Positions 26,233-35,387 of a DNA stretch of 64,000 bases are shown in pieces. The DNA is taken from the NCBI GenBank assembly GCA_030830005.1, contig JAURNV010000016.1, positions 1 through 64,000 on the forward strand. The letters are read 5' to 3'. The notes under the pieces were generated by a model. It saw only the letters and a list, made by a program, of their open reading frames with translations. It was not told where the DNA came from and did not search any database. Position numbers and translations under genes: made by a program. Within the stretch, counting starts at the first letter, position 1; every line of letters starts with the position of its first letter. Source of the DNA: Flavobacteriaceae bacterium (lineage in GTDB: Bacteria > Bacteroidota > Bacteroidia > Flavobacteriales > Flavobacteriaceae).

Positions 26233-28656
26233 ATGAAAAAAGCGCTTTTCTTTCTTGTGATGATTACGGTTGCGTCCTGCTCAACCAAAAAGAATGGTGC
26301 CCTCAACCGCGTCTATCACAACACCACTTCCAAATTCAATCCTCTTTTTAACGGAGAAGAAGCCTTGCGTTTCGGACTTTTAGATATCACCCAAAGGCAT
26401 CAAGATAATTATTGGTTGCCTTTGTCTGTTGACTCCTACGAACTTCCCGACCCCTTTAATACAGAAAATACCTCAAACGAATTTTTTGACCGCGCCGAAG
26501 AAAAAGCCATCCTAACAGTGCAAAAACACTCCATGCTTATTAAAGGCGAACAATACAATAACCAAATTTCGAGAGCCTATTTGCTTCTGGGCAAAGCGCG
26601 TTATTTTAATGGACGTTACCTTCAAGCTGTTGAGGCTTTTTCCTATGTTATAAAAAATATGGCTGCCTCTTCCGAAGCCTTTGAGGCCGAATTATGGCGC
26701 GCCAAAAGTTATTTAGAAATGGGACAACACGATCGCGCCGCTCGTGAATTGACCAATATCGCAGCATCTACAACTTTGAAGCCTTCTCAATATGCTATCG
26801 TGCAATCAGCCCTCGCTGATGCACTATTGCGAGAAGAAAAAGACACCCTTTCAACCCAACCACTACTACGAGCAATAGCAACTGAAAAGTCAACACTAAA
26901 GCGTGGACGCTATGCCTATTTGTTGGGGCAATTATATGATAAGCTTGAATATAACGACTCCGCAATGATTGCCTATGGGCAGGTTTTGGATTTAAATCGT
27001 CGGATTCCTCGTGAGTTATGGATTCATGCGCGTCTAGCCCAGCTTAAAAATAACAGCCCGAATAACGAAGAAACGTTAGTTGCCTACAAAAAGCTTCTTC
27101 GTAGCGACGAAGATCGTAGATTCAGAGATAAAATTCATTATTTCTATGGTACCTACTTGCTTAAAGGTAACGATAGTTTGGGTTGTGAAAAAGAACTAAA
27201 TGCTTCTTTGCAAACAAAAACTCAAGACAGCTACCTTAAGTCCCTTATTTATGAGCAACTAGCGTCAAATCGCATTGATCAAGTTGCTTTTGTATCGGCA
27301 GGTGCGTATTTAGACAGTACCCTTCAAAATCTTGATGAAAAAACACGGCGCTATCGCAAGCTCAACCGTCAACGCAAAAAGCTGGACGATATCATATCCT
27401 ATGAAAAAACCATTGCCGAAACGGATAGCCTACTAAAGCTGATGCAAATGACTCCCGAAGAGCAAAAACAAGTAGTTAGCAAACATATTGAAACGCTCAA
27501 AGAAGAAAAAGCAAAAGCAGAAGCCCTTGCCAAAAAAGGAGAATTGGTCAATACGGTTCAGATCGGAAGTTTTTATTTTTACAACAGTAAACAGGTTGAT
27601 GACGGAAAACGTGAGTTTCAACGCGATTGGGCAAATGTAGCCTTAGAAGACAATTGGAAATACAGCCCAAAAACAACCTCTTCTGTTACAGTTTTACAGC
27701 CCGACGACGCCATTGAAAAAGGCACGCAAGACCCAACGTTTATTCCTGAAACGTACTTATCACAAATTCCTCCCATAACAGCAAAAGATAGTATTCAGCA
27801 ATTGCAGCACGAAGCCTATTTCCAAGCTGGACTAGCATATAAAGAGCAATTTAATGTAACGGACTCTGCAATTGCGCGCTTTTCTGCATTGATAGATACA
27901 AGCCCAGCCGAGCGATATATTCCACCAACCCTTTATCATTTATATGAATTGTATCCTGAAAACGCTGCACAAAAGGCACTATATGCTGAACAGATTTTAG
28001 CACAATATCCAGAAAGCGATTACGCATTAATGATACGCACCCCCGAAACCTTAATGGAAAATATGCTTGAAAATAAAGCAGCTCTTGTAACCGCTATTGA
28101 AGCGTTTGCTGCACAAGATTTTGTTGCCGTTATTGATAAAAGTGAACAGCTAATTTCCCAACTAAAAGATAAAGAACTTCAGGCAGAATGGGCACTTCTA
28201 AGGGCAAAATCTTTGGGTAGACTTGATGGGCTTGATGCCTACAAAACAGCGCTGACTTCATTGTTTGAAACGTATCCAAAAACAAAAAGTGGTGTTCTAG
28301 CTAAAAAACAGTTAGATGGCTTCGAAGTGTATAATGACATTGCTCCCATTGAAAATGAAAAGGCAAAATTAGTTTTCGTTCGAACACCTACGCAGCGTGA
28401 ACAATCAGAAAAAGACATGAAATGGATTGAACAATGGATTGAGCAACAAGGCGTTGATGGGCGTCTTAAGGTGTCTATCGATGTGTTTGATCGTAACCTA
28501 GAGACTTTAGTCATGCACGGGTTCAGTTCGGAAAAAAGTGCTGAAGAGACGCGTAACCTCATGAAGACGAGCAACCCGAAATTGCTAGGAACAAAAAATA
28601 TTGTAATTTTGGCGTCCGCTTATCGAAATGCGCTTATCAATAAGCGTTTAGAATAA
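26233..28656 (+). CDS. sprE: TPR lipoprotein of gliding/type IX secretion, SprE/PorW
   Basis: This 807-residue lipoprotein (lipobox 'TVASCSTKK', Cys at about 16) begins its mature part 'NGALNRVYHNTTSKFNPLFNGEEAL', the region by which SprE/PorW proteins are recognised. Tetratricopeptide-like helical repeats follow (about 90-330 and 525-690). A Lys/Glu-rich coiled coil lies near 400-440, and there is a C-terminal beta-rich part. Work in Flavobacterium johnsoniae and Porphyromonas gingivalis shows the family is needed for T9SS function, with PorW reported to link outer-membrane and energising parts. This window contains at least three T9SS clients. The gene stands ahead of bactofilin and the ATPase cluster. 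Confidence 0.85.
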   Translation: MKKALFFLVMITVASCSTKKNGALNRVYHNTTSKFNPLFNGEEALRFGLLDITQRHQDNYWLPLSVDSYELPDPFNTENTSNEFFDRAEEKAILTVQKHSMLIKGEQYNNQISRAYLLLGKARYFNGRYLQAVEAFSYVIKNMAASSEAFEAELWRAKSYLEMGQHDRAARELTNIAASTTLKPSQYAIVQSALADALLREEKDTLSTQPLLRAIATEKSTLKRGRYAYLLGQLYDKLEYNDSAMIAYGQVLDLNRRIPRELWIHARLAQLKNNSPNNEETLVAYKKLLRSDEDRRFRDKIHYFYGTYLLKGNDSLGCEKELNASLQTKTQDSYLKSLIYEQLASNRIDQVAFVSAGAYLDSTLQNLDEKTRRYRKLNRQRKKLDDIISYEKTIAETDSLLKLMQMTPEEQKQVVSKHIETLKEEKAKAEALAKKGELVNTVQIGSFYFYNSKQVDDGKREFQRDWANVALEDNWKYSPKTTSSVTVLQPDDAIEKGTQDPTFIPETYLSQIPPITAKDSIQQLQHEAYFQAGLAYKEQFNVTDSAIARFSALIDTSPAERYIPPTLYHLYELYPENAAQKALYAEQILAQYPESDYALMIRTPETLMENMLENKAALVTAIEAFAAQDFVAVIDKSEQLISQLKDKELQAEWALLRAKSLGRLDGLDAYKTALTSLFETYPKTKSGVLAKKQLDGFEVYNDIAPIENEKAKLVFVRTPTQREQSEKDMKWIEQWIEQQGVDGRLKVSIDVFDRNLETLVMHGFSSEKSAEETRNLMKTSNPKLLGTKNIVILASAYRNALINKRLE

Positions 28657-28674
28657 TAGGAATAGAGCTAACTT

Positions 28675-29091
28675 ATGTTTTCAGATAAAAAACAGAAAAA
28701 TATGGACTCAAGTAAAAATGCAGTTAAAATCAATTTTATTGAACCCAATACTCGGTTTGTTGGTGAGATCGAATCAAAATCTGATTTTAGAATCGATGGA
28801 AATTTACAGGGTAAAATTAACACTTCTGGACGTGTTGTTATCGGCAAAGAAGGCAACGTTTCTGGTGAAGTGTCTTGTGGCTACGCCGATGTTATGGGTA
28901 ACTTTAACGGAGATCTATCGGTCAATGGGCTATTAACCATTAAGTCAGACGGAATTGTTGAAGGTCAAATTACTGTAGGTAAGCTAGCAGTAGAATCTGG
29001 GGCAACTCTTAATGCACAATGTAGCATGAAAACAGCCGCAATAAAGTCAATTGTTGATGAAAAGCCCAAAACAGCCGAAAAAACGGCCTAA
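28675..29091 (+). CDS. Bactofilin (polymer-forming cytoskeletal protein)
   Basis: This 138-residue bactofilin begins with a polar tail. A right-handed beta-helix core follows, built of short hydrophobic/Gly repeats: 'RFVGEIESKSDFRIDGNLQG', 'GRVVIGKEGNVSGEVSCGYADVMG' and 'LTIKSDGIVEGQITVGKLAVESGA'. These polymerise without nucleotide and organise envelope proteins in the cytoplasm. The gene overlaps the following atpZ-like gene by 35 nt, so it is probably co-transcribed with the ATP synthase genes. That linkage is seen in other Flavobacteriia, as far as I recall. Confidence 0.92.
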   Translation: MFSDKKQKNMDSSKNAVKINFIEPNTRFVGEIESKSDFRIDGNLQGKINTSGRVVIGKEGNVSGEVSCGYADVMGNFNGDLSVNGLLTIKSDGIVEGQITVGKLAVESGATLNAQCSMKTAAIKSIVDEKPKTAEKTA

Positions 29092-29275
29092 AACTTGGGC
29101 GGTACTCACTGGAGTTTCCTTTCAAATGGGAGGTTCGCTTTATTTGGCATCATTCGCTGGTAAGGCACTTGATGCTCGATGGGAAACAGGTAAAACGTTT
29201 ACATTGATTCTTCTAATGCTGATGTTGACTGCTAACATCTATGCATTGATTAAGTTCCTAAATCGGTACAATTAA
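29057..29275 (+). CDS. atpZ: ATP synthase accessory protein AtpZ/AtpI-like
   Basis: From ATG 29057 (72 residues) the protein has a basic N-terminus ('KSPKQPKKRPKTW') and two membrane segments. The 'GVSFQMGGSLYLASFAGKALD' part is the conserved region of the AtpZ/DUF5665 family. It assists assembly or ion supply of the F-type ATPase. It overlaps the bactofilin gene by 35 nt in another frame and precedes atpB by 158 nt. No separate second AtpI-like gene is found in that gap. Confidence 0.8.
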   Translation: MKSPKQPKKRPKTWAVLTGVSFQMGGSLYLASFAGKALDARWETGKTFTLILLMLMLTANIYALIKFLNRYN

Positions 29276-29382
29276 TTTGCTACAAATGGCTAAAATAGCT
29301 CGTTTAAGAGAGCTGATGTGATAAACTAAAATTCACGCCATTTTTCACGAATTTACTTTTTTTTCTTTTGGCTAAAAGTGTA

Positions 29383-29390
29383 CATTTGCA
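29383..29390 (+). promoter_or_regulatory. Promoter -7 element upstream of atpB
   Basis: TACATTTG matches TAnnTTTG, 44 nt before the chosen atpB start at 29434. It lies inside the longer open frame that begins at 29368, which makes that upstream start unlikely for RNAs made from this promoter. Confidence 0.55.
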
Positions 29391-29433
29391 GCGTTTTAAT
29401 TACAACGATAGCATTACGTCAAAAACAAAACAA

Positions 29434-30510
29434 TTGAAGCATTTATTACACGTCTTTTTTTCTGTTCTTTTAGCATCAAATGTTTTTGCAGTATCTGAGA
29501 GTAATGCCCCTGAAAAAAAAGGCTCTTTAAAAGATGAAATTAAGGCCTACATTCAACATCACCTAAAAGATTCGCACGATTTCTATTTGGGTTCTTATAA
29601 GGAGGGCGACAAGAAAAAATACATCGGGTATATTGGATTGCCCATAATTCTTTGGGATAATGGATTGGTTGTTTTTTCTTCTTCTAAGTTTAAACATGGT
29701 AAAGCCGTTGTTCAAAGAGGAGATGGTTATTACAAATTATATCACGGAAAAATTTATAAAACCGATGCGGCTGGAACTATCAACTATGATGATGCGCATC
29801 ATGCTACAAATGAAAAGCCGCTAGACCTATCTATGACTAAAAGTGTAATGACAATGCTTTTAACAGCTCTGTTGATGTTCTTTTTGTTTCGCTCATTAGC
29901 ACAATCCTATGGCAAAAATAAAGGGATTGCTGCAGGCATTGGCCGTTTCTTTGAACCTATCATTTTATATGTCCGTGATGACATTGCTATTCCAAATATT
30001 GGCGAAAAACATTATGGGAGATACATGAGTTTTCTACTTACTGTATTCTTTTTTATTTGGTTTCTTAACCTTCTTGGGCTTACCCCCCTTGGGATCAATG
30101 TAACAGGGAATATTGCCATTACTTTTGGGTTAGCGCTTATTACCTTTTTACTAACAAATTTAACTGCCAATAAAAACTATTGGGCGCATATTTTTTGGAT
30201 GCCGGGTGTTCCTGTGCTCATGAAAATAGTTCTAATGCCTATAGAATTATTAGGGGTGTTTATTAAACCTTTTTCCTTGTTGATACGTCTGTATGCAAAT
30301 ATGCAGGCAGGACATATTGTACTCATGAGCCTTATTGGGCTGATGTTTATTTTCAACAATTGGTTAGGGAGTAGCTTATCGTTTGTTTTGGCATTTGCTA
30401 TTTCCATCATCGAATTATTAGTGGCCGCCTTGCAGGCCTATATTTTCACTATGCTCTCGGCACTCTATTTTGGATTTGCCGTAGAAGAACATCATGATGA
30501 AGCGCATTAA
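29434..30510 (+). CDS. atpB: ATP synthase F0 subunit a
   Basis: Subunit a forms the proton half-channels of the membrane motor. The predicted start is TTG 29434, which gives 358 residues beginning with a signal-peptide-like 'KHLLHVFFSVLLASNVFA'. There is no ATG before residue 100, and an upstream TTG at 29368 precedes the promoter element. Flavobacterial a subunits carry a long N-terminal periplasmic extension, seen here to about residue 130. Five or six membrane helices follow. The essential Arg lies in 'LLIRLYANMQAGHIVL' and the last helix pair has 'SIIELLVAALQAYIFTMLSALYFG'. First of the B-E-F-H-A-G run. Confidence 0.93.
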   Translation: MKHLLHVFFSVLLASNVFAVSESNAPEKKGSLKDEIKAYIQHHLKDSHDFYLGSYKEGDKKKYIGYIGLPIILWDNGLVVFSSSKFKHGKAVVQRGDGYYKLYHGKIYKTDAAGTINYDDAHHATNEKPLDLSMTKSVMTMLLTALLMFFLFRSLAQSYGKNKGIAAGIGRFFEPIILYVRDDIAIPNIGEKHYGRYMSFLLTVFFFIWFLNLLGLTPLGINVTGNIAITFGLALITFLLTNLTANKNYWAHIFWMPGVPVLMKIVLMPIELLGVFIKPFSLLIRLYANMQAGHIVLMSLIGLMFIFNNWLGSSLSFVLAFAISIIELLVAALQAYIFTMLSALYFGFAVEEHHDEAH

Positions 30511-30541
30511 ACATAAACATTAACAATTAATATATATACAC

Positions 30542-30733
30542 ATGGAAATTCCAGTAATCGTAGGTGCAGGTCTCGTCGTAATCGGCGTTGGTATGGGAAT
30601 CGGTAGAATCGGTGGCTCAGCTATGGAAGCTATTGCACGTCAACCAGAAGCATACGGGAAAATTCAAACAGCAATGTTGATTGCAGCCGCTCTTATTGAA
30701 GGAATCGGATTTGCCGCATTATTTGCTGTATAA
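30542..30733 (+). CDS. atpE: ATP synthase F0 subunit c
   Basis: The 63-residue hairpin of two membrane helices has the loop 'RQPEAYGKIQ' that contacts the central stalk. The ion-binding carboxylate is the Glu in 'AALIEGIGF'. The residues after it are Gly-Ile-Gly rather than the Ser/Thr of Na+-binding rings, so H+ coupling is predicted. The gene follows atpB by 31 nt and is followed by a large hairpin before atpF. Confidence 0.97.
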   Translation: MEIPVIVGAGLVVIGVGMGIGRIGGSAMEAIARQPEAYGKIQTAMLIAAALIEGIGFAALFAV

Positions 30734-30747
30734 TCATAACATCATAC

Positions 30748-30776
30748 GATAAGCGGCAGCGAGGCTGCCGTTTATC
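30748..30776 (+). promoter_or_regulatory. Intercistronic hairpin between atpE and atpF
   Basis: Arms GATAAGCGGCAGC / GCTGCCGTTTATC (13 bp with one G-T pair) and a GAG loop form a very stable stem after atpE. Only a short mixed T-rich stretch follows. It may protect the 3' end of an atpE-rich processed RNA or partly terminate, giving the excess of subunit c over b that the complex needs. Confidence 0.75.
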
Positions 30777-30794
30777 TTGTTAAATTTAAATCGT

Positions 30795-31298
30795 ATGGAA
30801 AAATTATTAGGCGAATTTTCGTTTGGCTTGTTCATATGGCAAACATTGATTGTTGTGGCGCTTATTTTTTTGCTCCGCAAATTCGCATGGAAGCCTATTC
30901 TAAGTACCATTAACGAAAGAGAAGAAGGAATCCGTTCAGCTATGGACGCTGCTGAAGAGGCGCGTCAAGAAATGCAAAATCTGCAAGCCGATAATGAACG
31001 TATTTTAAAAGAGGCTCGAGCAGAACGCGAAAGCTTACTTAAAGAAGCACGTGTGCTTCGTCAAAAAATGATTGACGATGCCAAAGAAGATGCTAAAGTA
31101 CAGTCCGAGCAACTTCTTGAACAAGCACGCAAAGCTATCGAAAGCGAAAAGCAAGTTGCCATTACTTCGCTTAAAAACGAAGTAGCTGACTTGTCTATTC
31201 AAATTGCGGAAAAACTTACAAAAGAGCAACTTTCATCAGATAAAAAGCAGACCGAATTGGTTCAAAAACTTTTAAAAGACGTAGATCTTAACGCATGA
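30795..31298 (+). CDS. atpF: ATP synthase F0 subunit b
   Basis: From ATG 30795 the protein is 167 residues: one N-terminal membrane helix ('LFIWQTLIVVALIFLLRKF') and a long charged coiled coil rich in Glu/Lys/Ala/Gln that forms the peripheral stalk. The TTG at 30777 used by the longer frame adds residues before the usual start and is rejected. The stop overlaps atpH by 4 nt. Confidence 0.95.
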   Translation: MEKLLGEFSFGLFIWQTLIVVALIFLLRKFAWKPILSTINEREEGIRSAMDAAEEARQEMQNLQADNERILKEARAERESLLKEARVLRQKMIDDAKEDAKVQSEQLLEQARKAIESEKQVAITSLKNEVADLSIQIAEKLTKEQLSSDKKQTELVQKLLKDVDLNA

Positions 31299-31849
31299 TA
31301 GGTACTAGAGTAGCATTGCGATACGCTAAAGCAGGGGTTCAAAAGGCCATTGAAGATGGAGCACTTGAAGGCTTAGCTACCGACATGGAGCTGGTGTATG
31401 ATACCGTACAATCCAACCGTGATCTAGAGGGGGTATTGCAAAGTCCTATAATAAGTACCGCATTAAAGCACAATGTGTTACAGGCAGTTTTTGCTCAATG
31501 TAGTAATGCCGGGAAAGACCTTTTGCGTCTTGTGGCTGAAAACAATCGTGCCAACCACTTAGATGGGATTGCGCTAAAAGTAAAAGAATTGTATCAGGAG
31601 CACTTAGGGCTCGTTGAAGCAATTGCCACTACCGCTGTGCCTATTACCCCTGAATTAGAAAAAGAAATTTTAAAGAAAGTTGCTACACTTACTCATAAAA
31701 AGGTGACTCTTATTAACAAAGTTGACCCAACCATAATCGGTGGGTTTATCTTAAGACTTGATGACATAGAGCTAAACGGTAGTGTGGCACATCAACTTAA
31801 TTCATTAAAACAAAACTTACGTTCAAAAGCAATATCATGGCAGAAGTAA
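31295..31849 (+). CDS. atpH: ATP synthase F1 subunit delta
   Basis: The 184-residue delta subunit joins the peripheral stalk to the F1 head. It begins '[20 protein letters not shown]' and ends with the family's beta-rich part '[19 protein letters not shown]'. The start overlaps the atpF stop by 4 nt, and its 3' end overlaps atpA by 13 nt. This suggests coupled translation. Confidence 0.95.
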   Translation: MIGTRVALRYAKAGVQKAIEDGALEGLATDMELVYDTVQSNRDLEGVLQSPIISTALKHNVLQAVFAQCSNAGKDLLRLVAENNRANHLDGIALKVKELYQEHLGLVEAIATTAVPITPELEKEILKKVATLTHKKVTLINKVDPTIIGGFILRLDDIELNGSVAHQLNSLKQNLRSKAISWQK

Positions 31850-33414
31850 AAGCTGCGGAAGTATCCGCGATATTAAAACAACAATTAACGGGATTTGACA
31901 GCAGTGTCACTTTAGACGAAGTGGGTTCAGTACTCCAAGTCGGTGACGGTATTGCGCGAGTTTATGGCCTTTCTAACGTTCAATACGGCGAGTTGGTTAC
32001 TTTCAACTCTGGATTAGAAGGGATCGTACTAAACCTTGAAGAAGACAATGTTGGGGTAGTACTTTTAGGTCCATCTAAAGGAATTAAAGAAGGAGATACC
32101 GTAAAGCGCACCCAGCGTATTGCGTCTATTAACGTGGGCGAAGGAGTTGTTGGGCGTGTGGTAAACACCTTAGGACAACCCATTGATGGCAAAGGGCCTA
32201 TCGCGGGTGAAACCATTGAAATGCCTCTCGAGCGCAAAGCTCCTGGAGTAATTTTTCGTCAGCCTGTAAACGAACCCCTACAAACAGGAATTAAGTCTAT
32301 TGACGCAATGATTCCCGTTGGTCGCGGACAACGTGAGCTGGTTATTGGCGATCGTCAAACTGGTAAGACTACTGTGTGTATTGACACTATCCTAAACCAA
32401 AAAGAATTTTATGATGCTGGCAAACCTGTATACTGTATTTACGTTGCAATAGGTCAAAAAGCATCAACTGTAGCTGCAATTGCCAACACATTACGAGAAA
32501 AAGGCGCTATGGCATATACTACTGTTGTAGCTGCTAACGCTTCTGATCCTGCGCCAATGCAAGTGTATGCCCCTTTTGCAGGTGCTGCAATTGGTGAGTA
32601 TTTCCGTGATACTGGTCGTCCTGCGTTAATCATATATGATGATTTGTCTAAACAAGCAGTAGCCTATCGTGAGGTGTCGTTATTACTTCGTCGTCCACCA
32701 GGACGTGAGGCTTACCCAGGTGACGTATTCTATTTGCACTCGCGTTTATTAGAGCGTGCAGCAAAAGTTATTGCAGATGACACTATCGCCAAGCAAATGA
32801 ACGATTTGCCTGAAGGGCTTAAATCAAAAGTAAAAGGAGGAGGTTCGTTAACGGCATTGCCAATTATTGAAACACAAGCCGGAGACGTATCAGCTTATAT
32901 TCCAACAAATGTAATTTCCATTACAGACGGACAAATTTTCTTGGAGTCTGATTTGTTTAACTCAGGTGTTCGTCCCGCAATTAACGTAGGTATTTCGGTG
33001 TCTCGTGTGGGTGGCTCGGCACAGATTAAATCCATGAAAAAAGTAGCCGGGACTCTTAAATTAGACCAAGCGCAATTCCGTGAATTGGAAGCCTTTGCTA
33101 AGTTTGGTTCTGATTTGGATGCGGCTACCTTAAATGTGATTGAAAAAGGTAGACGCAACGTAGAAATATTAAAACAAGCACAAAATGATCCATTTGCTGT
33201 AGAAGATCAAATTGCTATTATTTTCGCTGGTTCTAAAAACTTGTTACGCCAAGTCCCAGTAGATAAAATAAAGGCCTTTGAACAAAGCTATTTGGAGTTG
33301 CTTAACGCCAAACATCGTGATGTCCTAGACGCCTTAAAAGAAGGGAAGCTTACAGACGAAGTTACCGAAACGCTAACTAAAGTAGCAACTGACCTAGCCG
33401 CTCAATACGCATAA
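31837..33414 (+). CDS. atpA: ATP synthase F1 subunit alpha
   Basis: The 525-residue regulatory nucleotide-binding subunit carries Walker A '[10 protein letters not shown]' near residue 170, '[13 protein letters not shown]', and the signature '[19 protein letters not shown]' around 385, all intact. Three alternate with three beta subunits in the F1 head. No beta (atpD) or epsilon (atpC) gene follows; they must be elsewhere, as is usual in Bacteroidota. Confidence 0.98.
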   Translation: MAEVKAAEVSAILKQQLTGFDSSVTLDEVGSVLQVGDGIARVYGLSNVQYGELVTFNSGLEGIVLNLEEDNVGVVLLGPSKGIKEGDTVKRTQRIASINVGEGVVGRVVNTLGQPIDGKGPIAGETIEMPLERKAPGVIFRQPVNEPLQTGIKSIDAMIPVGRGQRELVIGDRQTGKTTVCIDTILNQKEFYDAGKPVYCIYVAIGQKASTVAAIANTLREKGAMAYTTVVAANASDPAPMQVYAPFAGAAIGEYFRDTGRPALIIYDDLSKQAVAYREVSLLLRRPPGREAYPGDVFYLHSRLLERAAKVIADDTIAKQMNDLPEGLKSKVKGGGSLTALPIIETQAGDVSAYIPTNVISITDGQIFLESDLFNSGVRPAINVGISVSRVGGSAQIKSMKKVAGTLKLDQAQFRELEAFAKFGSDLDAATLNVIEKGRRNVEILKQAQNDPFAVEDQIAIIFAGSKNLLRQVPVDKIKAFEQSYLELLNAKHRDVLDALKEGKLTDEVTETLTKVATDLAAQYA

Positions 33415-33417
33415 CCC

Positions 33418-34272
33418 ATGGCAAATCTTAAGGAAATACGCAATCGGATTAGCTCTGTATCATCAACGATGCAGATTACCAGCGCCATGAAAATGGTGTC
33501 GGCAGCAAAACTGAAAAAAGCGCAAGACGCAATTACCGCGATGCGCCCCTATGCTGCCAAGCTAACCGAGCTTTTGCAAAACCTTAGTAGTACCGTGCAA
33601 GACAACGATGCAAGTCCCTATACAAAACCCCGTGCCGTTAAGCGTGTGGTCTATGTAGCAATTACCTCCAACCGAGGGCTATGTGGTGGGTTTAATTCAA
33701 ATATTATTAAAGAAGTCAAAGCCAAAGCCCTCAGCAATAGTGTTGAAACGGCGGTGTTTACCATTGGTAAAAAGGGAAATGATATTCTTCGTAAAGAATT
33801 TGATGTAATTGGACACAACACCGATGTTTTTGATGACCTCAGTTTTTCTAATGCTGCCGACTTAGCAAAAGAACTTATGGACGGTTTTGTTACCGAAAAA
33901 TTTGACGAAGTATATTTGATTTACAACCAATTTAAAAATGCCGCTACTCAATTGGTTACTGTTGAACCTTTCCTGCCACTAGTCCCCGAAGTATCTTCAA
34001 CGCAAACCGAAACCGACTATATTTACGAACCAAATAAGGCTAAAATATTTACCACATTACTGCCAAAAGCACTCAAAATGCAGTTGTTCAAAGCCTTACG
34101 CGATTCGTTTGCTAGTGAGCACGGTGCACGTATGACCGCCATGCATAAAGCTACTGATAACGCTACCGACCTTCGTGATCAGTTAAAACTAACGTACAAC
34201 AAAGCTCGTCAGGCGGCCATTACCAACGAGATTCTGGAAATTGTTGGGGGTGCCGAAGCACTGAAGGGATAA
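33418..34272 (+). CDS. atpG: ATP synthase F1 subunit gamma
   Basis: The 284-residue rotor shaft subunit starts 'LKEIRNRISSVSSTMQITSAMKMVSAAKL' (long N-terminal helix). 'ITSNRGLCGGFN' follows in the Rossmann-like part, and the C-terminal helix is 'RMTAMHKATDNATDL...ITNEILEIVGGAEAL'. It is the last ATP synthase gene of this cluster, 3 nt after atpA. Confidence 0.97.
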   Translation: MANLKEIRNRISSVSSTMQITSAMKMVSAAKLKKAQDAITAMRPYAAKLTELLQNLSSTVQDNDASPYTKPRAVKRVVYVAITSNRGLCGGFNSNIIKEVKAKALSNSVETAVFTIGKKGNDILRKEFDVIGHNTDVFDDLSFSNAADLAKELMDGFVTEKFDEVYLIYNQFKNAATQLVTVEPFLPLVPEVSSTQTETDYIYEPNKAKIFTTLLPKALKMQLFKALRDSFASEHGARMTAMHKATDNATDLRDQLKLTYNKARQAAITNEILEIVGGAEALKG

Positions 34273-34294
34273 TATACACGGCATCTTTTTTTAT

Positions 34295-34588
34295 ATGTAT
34301 CGGTTGAAAGCTAAAGCCATTATTATTGTTTTTGGAAGTGTCCTGTTTATTTTAGGTCTAATTGCCCTAGCTACGTTGTTGTCGGATGAAGTGCGCTGGG
34401 GACCAGAGGATTTTTTAATGGCTGGTGTAATGCTTTTTGGTTTAGGAATACTATCAGCTATTACAACGAAATATATTTCAAAAAAAAGGACCCAAATTAT
34501 TGTCATAGTTTTGGGTGTTTTGATGGTTTTGTTGCTTTGGGTTGAGCTTGCCGTTGGGATTTTTGGATCACCCTTTGCAGGGAATTAA
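34295..34588 (+). CDS. Small three-helix membrane protein, unknown
   Basis: The 97-residue protein has three hydrophobic segments (about 7-28, 41-60 and 67-88), a short loop 'EVRWGPEDF' between the first two, and a basic stretch 'YISKKRTQ' before the third. I recognise no family. It follows atpG by 22 nt and could be carried on the same transcript, but nothing shows an ATPase role. Confidence 0.6.
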   Translation: MYRLKAKAIIIVFGSVLFILGLIALATLLSDEVRWGPEDFLMAGVMLFGLGILSAITTKYISKKRTQIIVIVLGVLMVLLLWVELAVGIFGSPFAGN

Positions 34589-34633
34589 CTACTTTGGTGT
34601 TGTTTTTGATAGCGTTATTCCAAATCTTATATC

Positions 34634-35329
34634 ATGAAGCTCCTTTTCATTACCCTATTTGCGATTCCCTTTTTGTGGGCGCAACCACAAAATGAAAATC
34701 ATATTCCTTATATCGAAACAAGTGCCGAGGCTGACTCGCTCGTTGTGCCTGATGAAATTTATCTCAGCATAGAGCTCCGCGAATCAGACGAGCGAAAAAA
34801 CGTAAGCGTTGAGCAACTTGAAAAACGCTTGTTAGAAACCCTTCTAGAGTTAAAAATTGATATTGAAAAACAGCTCAAACTCGCCGATTTATCAAGTAAT
34901 ATTAAAAACTATTTTCTGCGTCGGAAAGACATCAAAAAAAGTAAACGCTTCGAACTAAAAGTTTTCGACGCCTCCACGGCCGGTCTTGTATTGGCTGCTC
35001 TTGAAGAAAATGGTGTTTCAAATGTTCGCCTTGCAAAAACAGATTACAGTAAACTGGAAGAGCTAAAACTACAGCTTTTGGGTGAAGCCGTAATCAAGGC
35101 TAAAGCTCAGGCAAACGCTATGGCTGAACCCCTTGGGCAAAAAGTTGAAAAAGCCCTGTTCATCTCAGATAACATACACTCAGGGTTTGTAGGCTATCGA
35201 CAAAATACATTGGAAGAAGTCGTAATTGCCTACGAAATGAATATGAAAGAGGTTGCTGTGCCCGAAATTCAATTTAAACCACAAAAAATACAGGTTAATG
35301 TAAAGGTGCGCTTTAGATTAAACAACTAA
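34634..35329 (+). CDS. SIMPL-domain (DUF541) exported protein
   Basis: The 231-residue protein has a signal peptide (cleavage after 'FLWAQ', about residue 16). A SIMPL domain follows: 'YIETSAEADSLVVPDEIYLSIELRE', a helical middle, 'AVIKAKAQANAMAEPLGQKVEKAL' (the conserved Ala-rich helix) and a final beta strand 'KIQVNVKVRFRL'. Members form ring assemblies in the periplasm or outer membrane; roles are poorly known. A terminator at 35350 closes the gene. Confidence 0.85.
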   Translation: MKLLFITLFAIPFLWAQPQNENHIPYIETSAEADSLVVPDEIYLSIELRESDERKNVSVEQLEKRLLETLLELKIDIEKQLKLADLSSNIKNYFLRRKDIKKSKRFELKVFDASTAGLVLAALEENGVSNVRLAKTDYSKLEELKLQLLGEAVIKAKAQANAMAEPLGQKVEKALFISDNIHSGFVGYRQNTLEEVVIAYEMNMKEVAVPEIQFKPQKIQVNVKVRFRLNN

Positions 35330-35349
35330 ATGCGTATCCCTGTATTGTA

Positions 35350-35374
35350 AAAAGCTCCATTGAGGGGCTTTTCG
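35350..35374 (+). terminator. Terminator between the SIMPL gene and dut
   Basis: AAAAGCTCC / GGGGCTTTT arms (9 bp with one G-T pair, 5-nt loop) end in a short T run. The dut promoter element begins directly after it. Confidence 0.7.
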
Positions 35375-35382
35375 TATTTTTG
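35375..35382 (+). promoter_or_regulatory. Promoter -7 element for dut, near leaderless
   Basis: TATTTTTG matches TAnnTTTG and ends only 5 nt before the dut ATG at 35388. The RNA would start at or within a base or two of the start codon. The preceding terminator leaves no room for another promoter. Confidence 0.6.
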
Positions 35383-35387
35383 TAACT

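Noticed and set aside
33415..35340. atpD/atpC expected after atpG
   Set aside because: The two genes after atpG encode a small membrane protein and a SIMPL protein; beta and epsilon are not in this window, so their absence is normal for the phylum and not a deletion claim.
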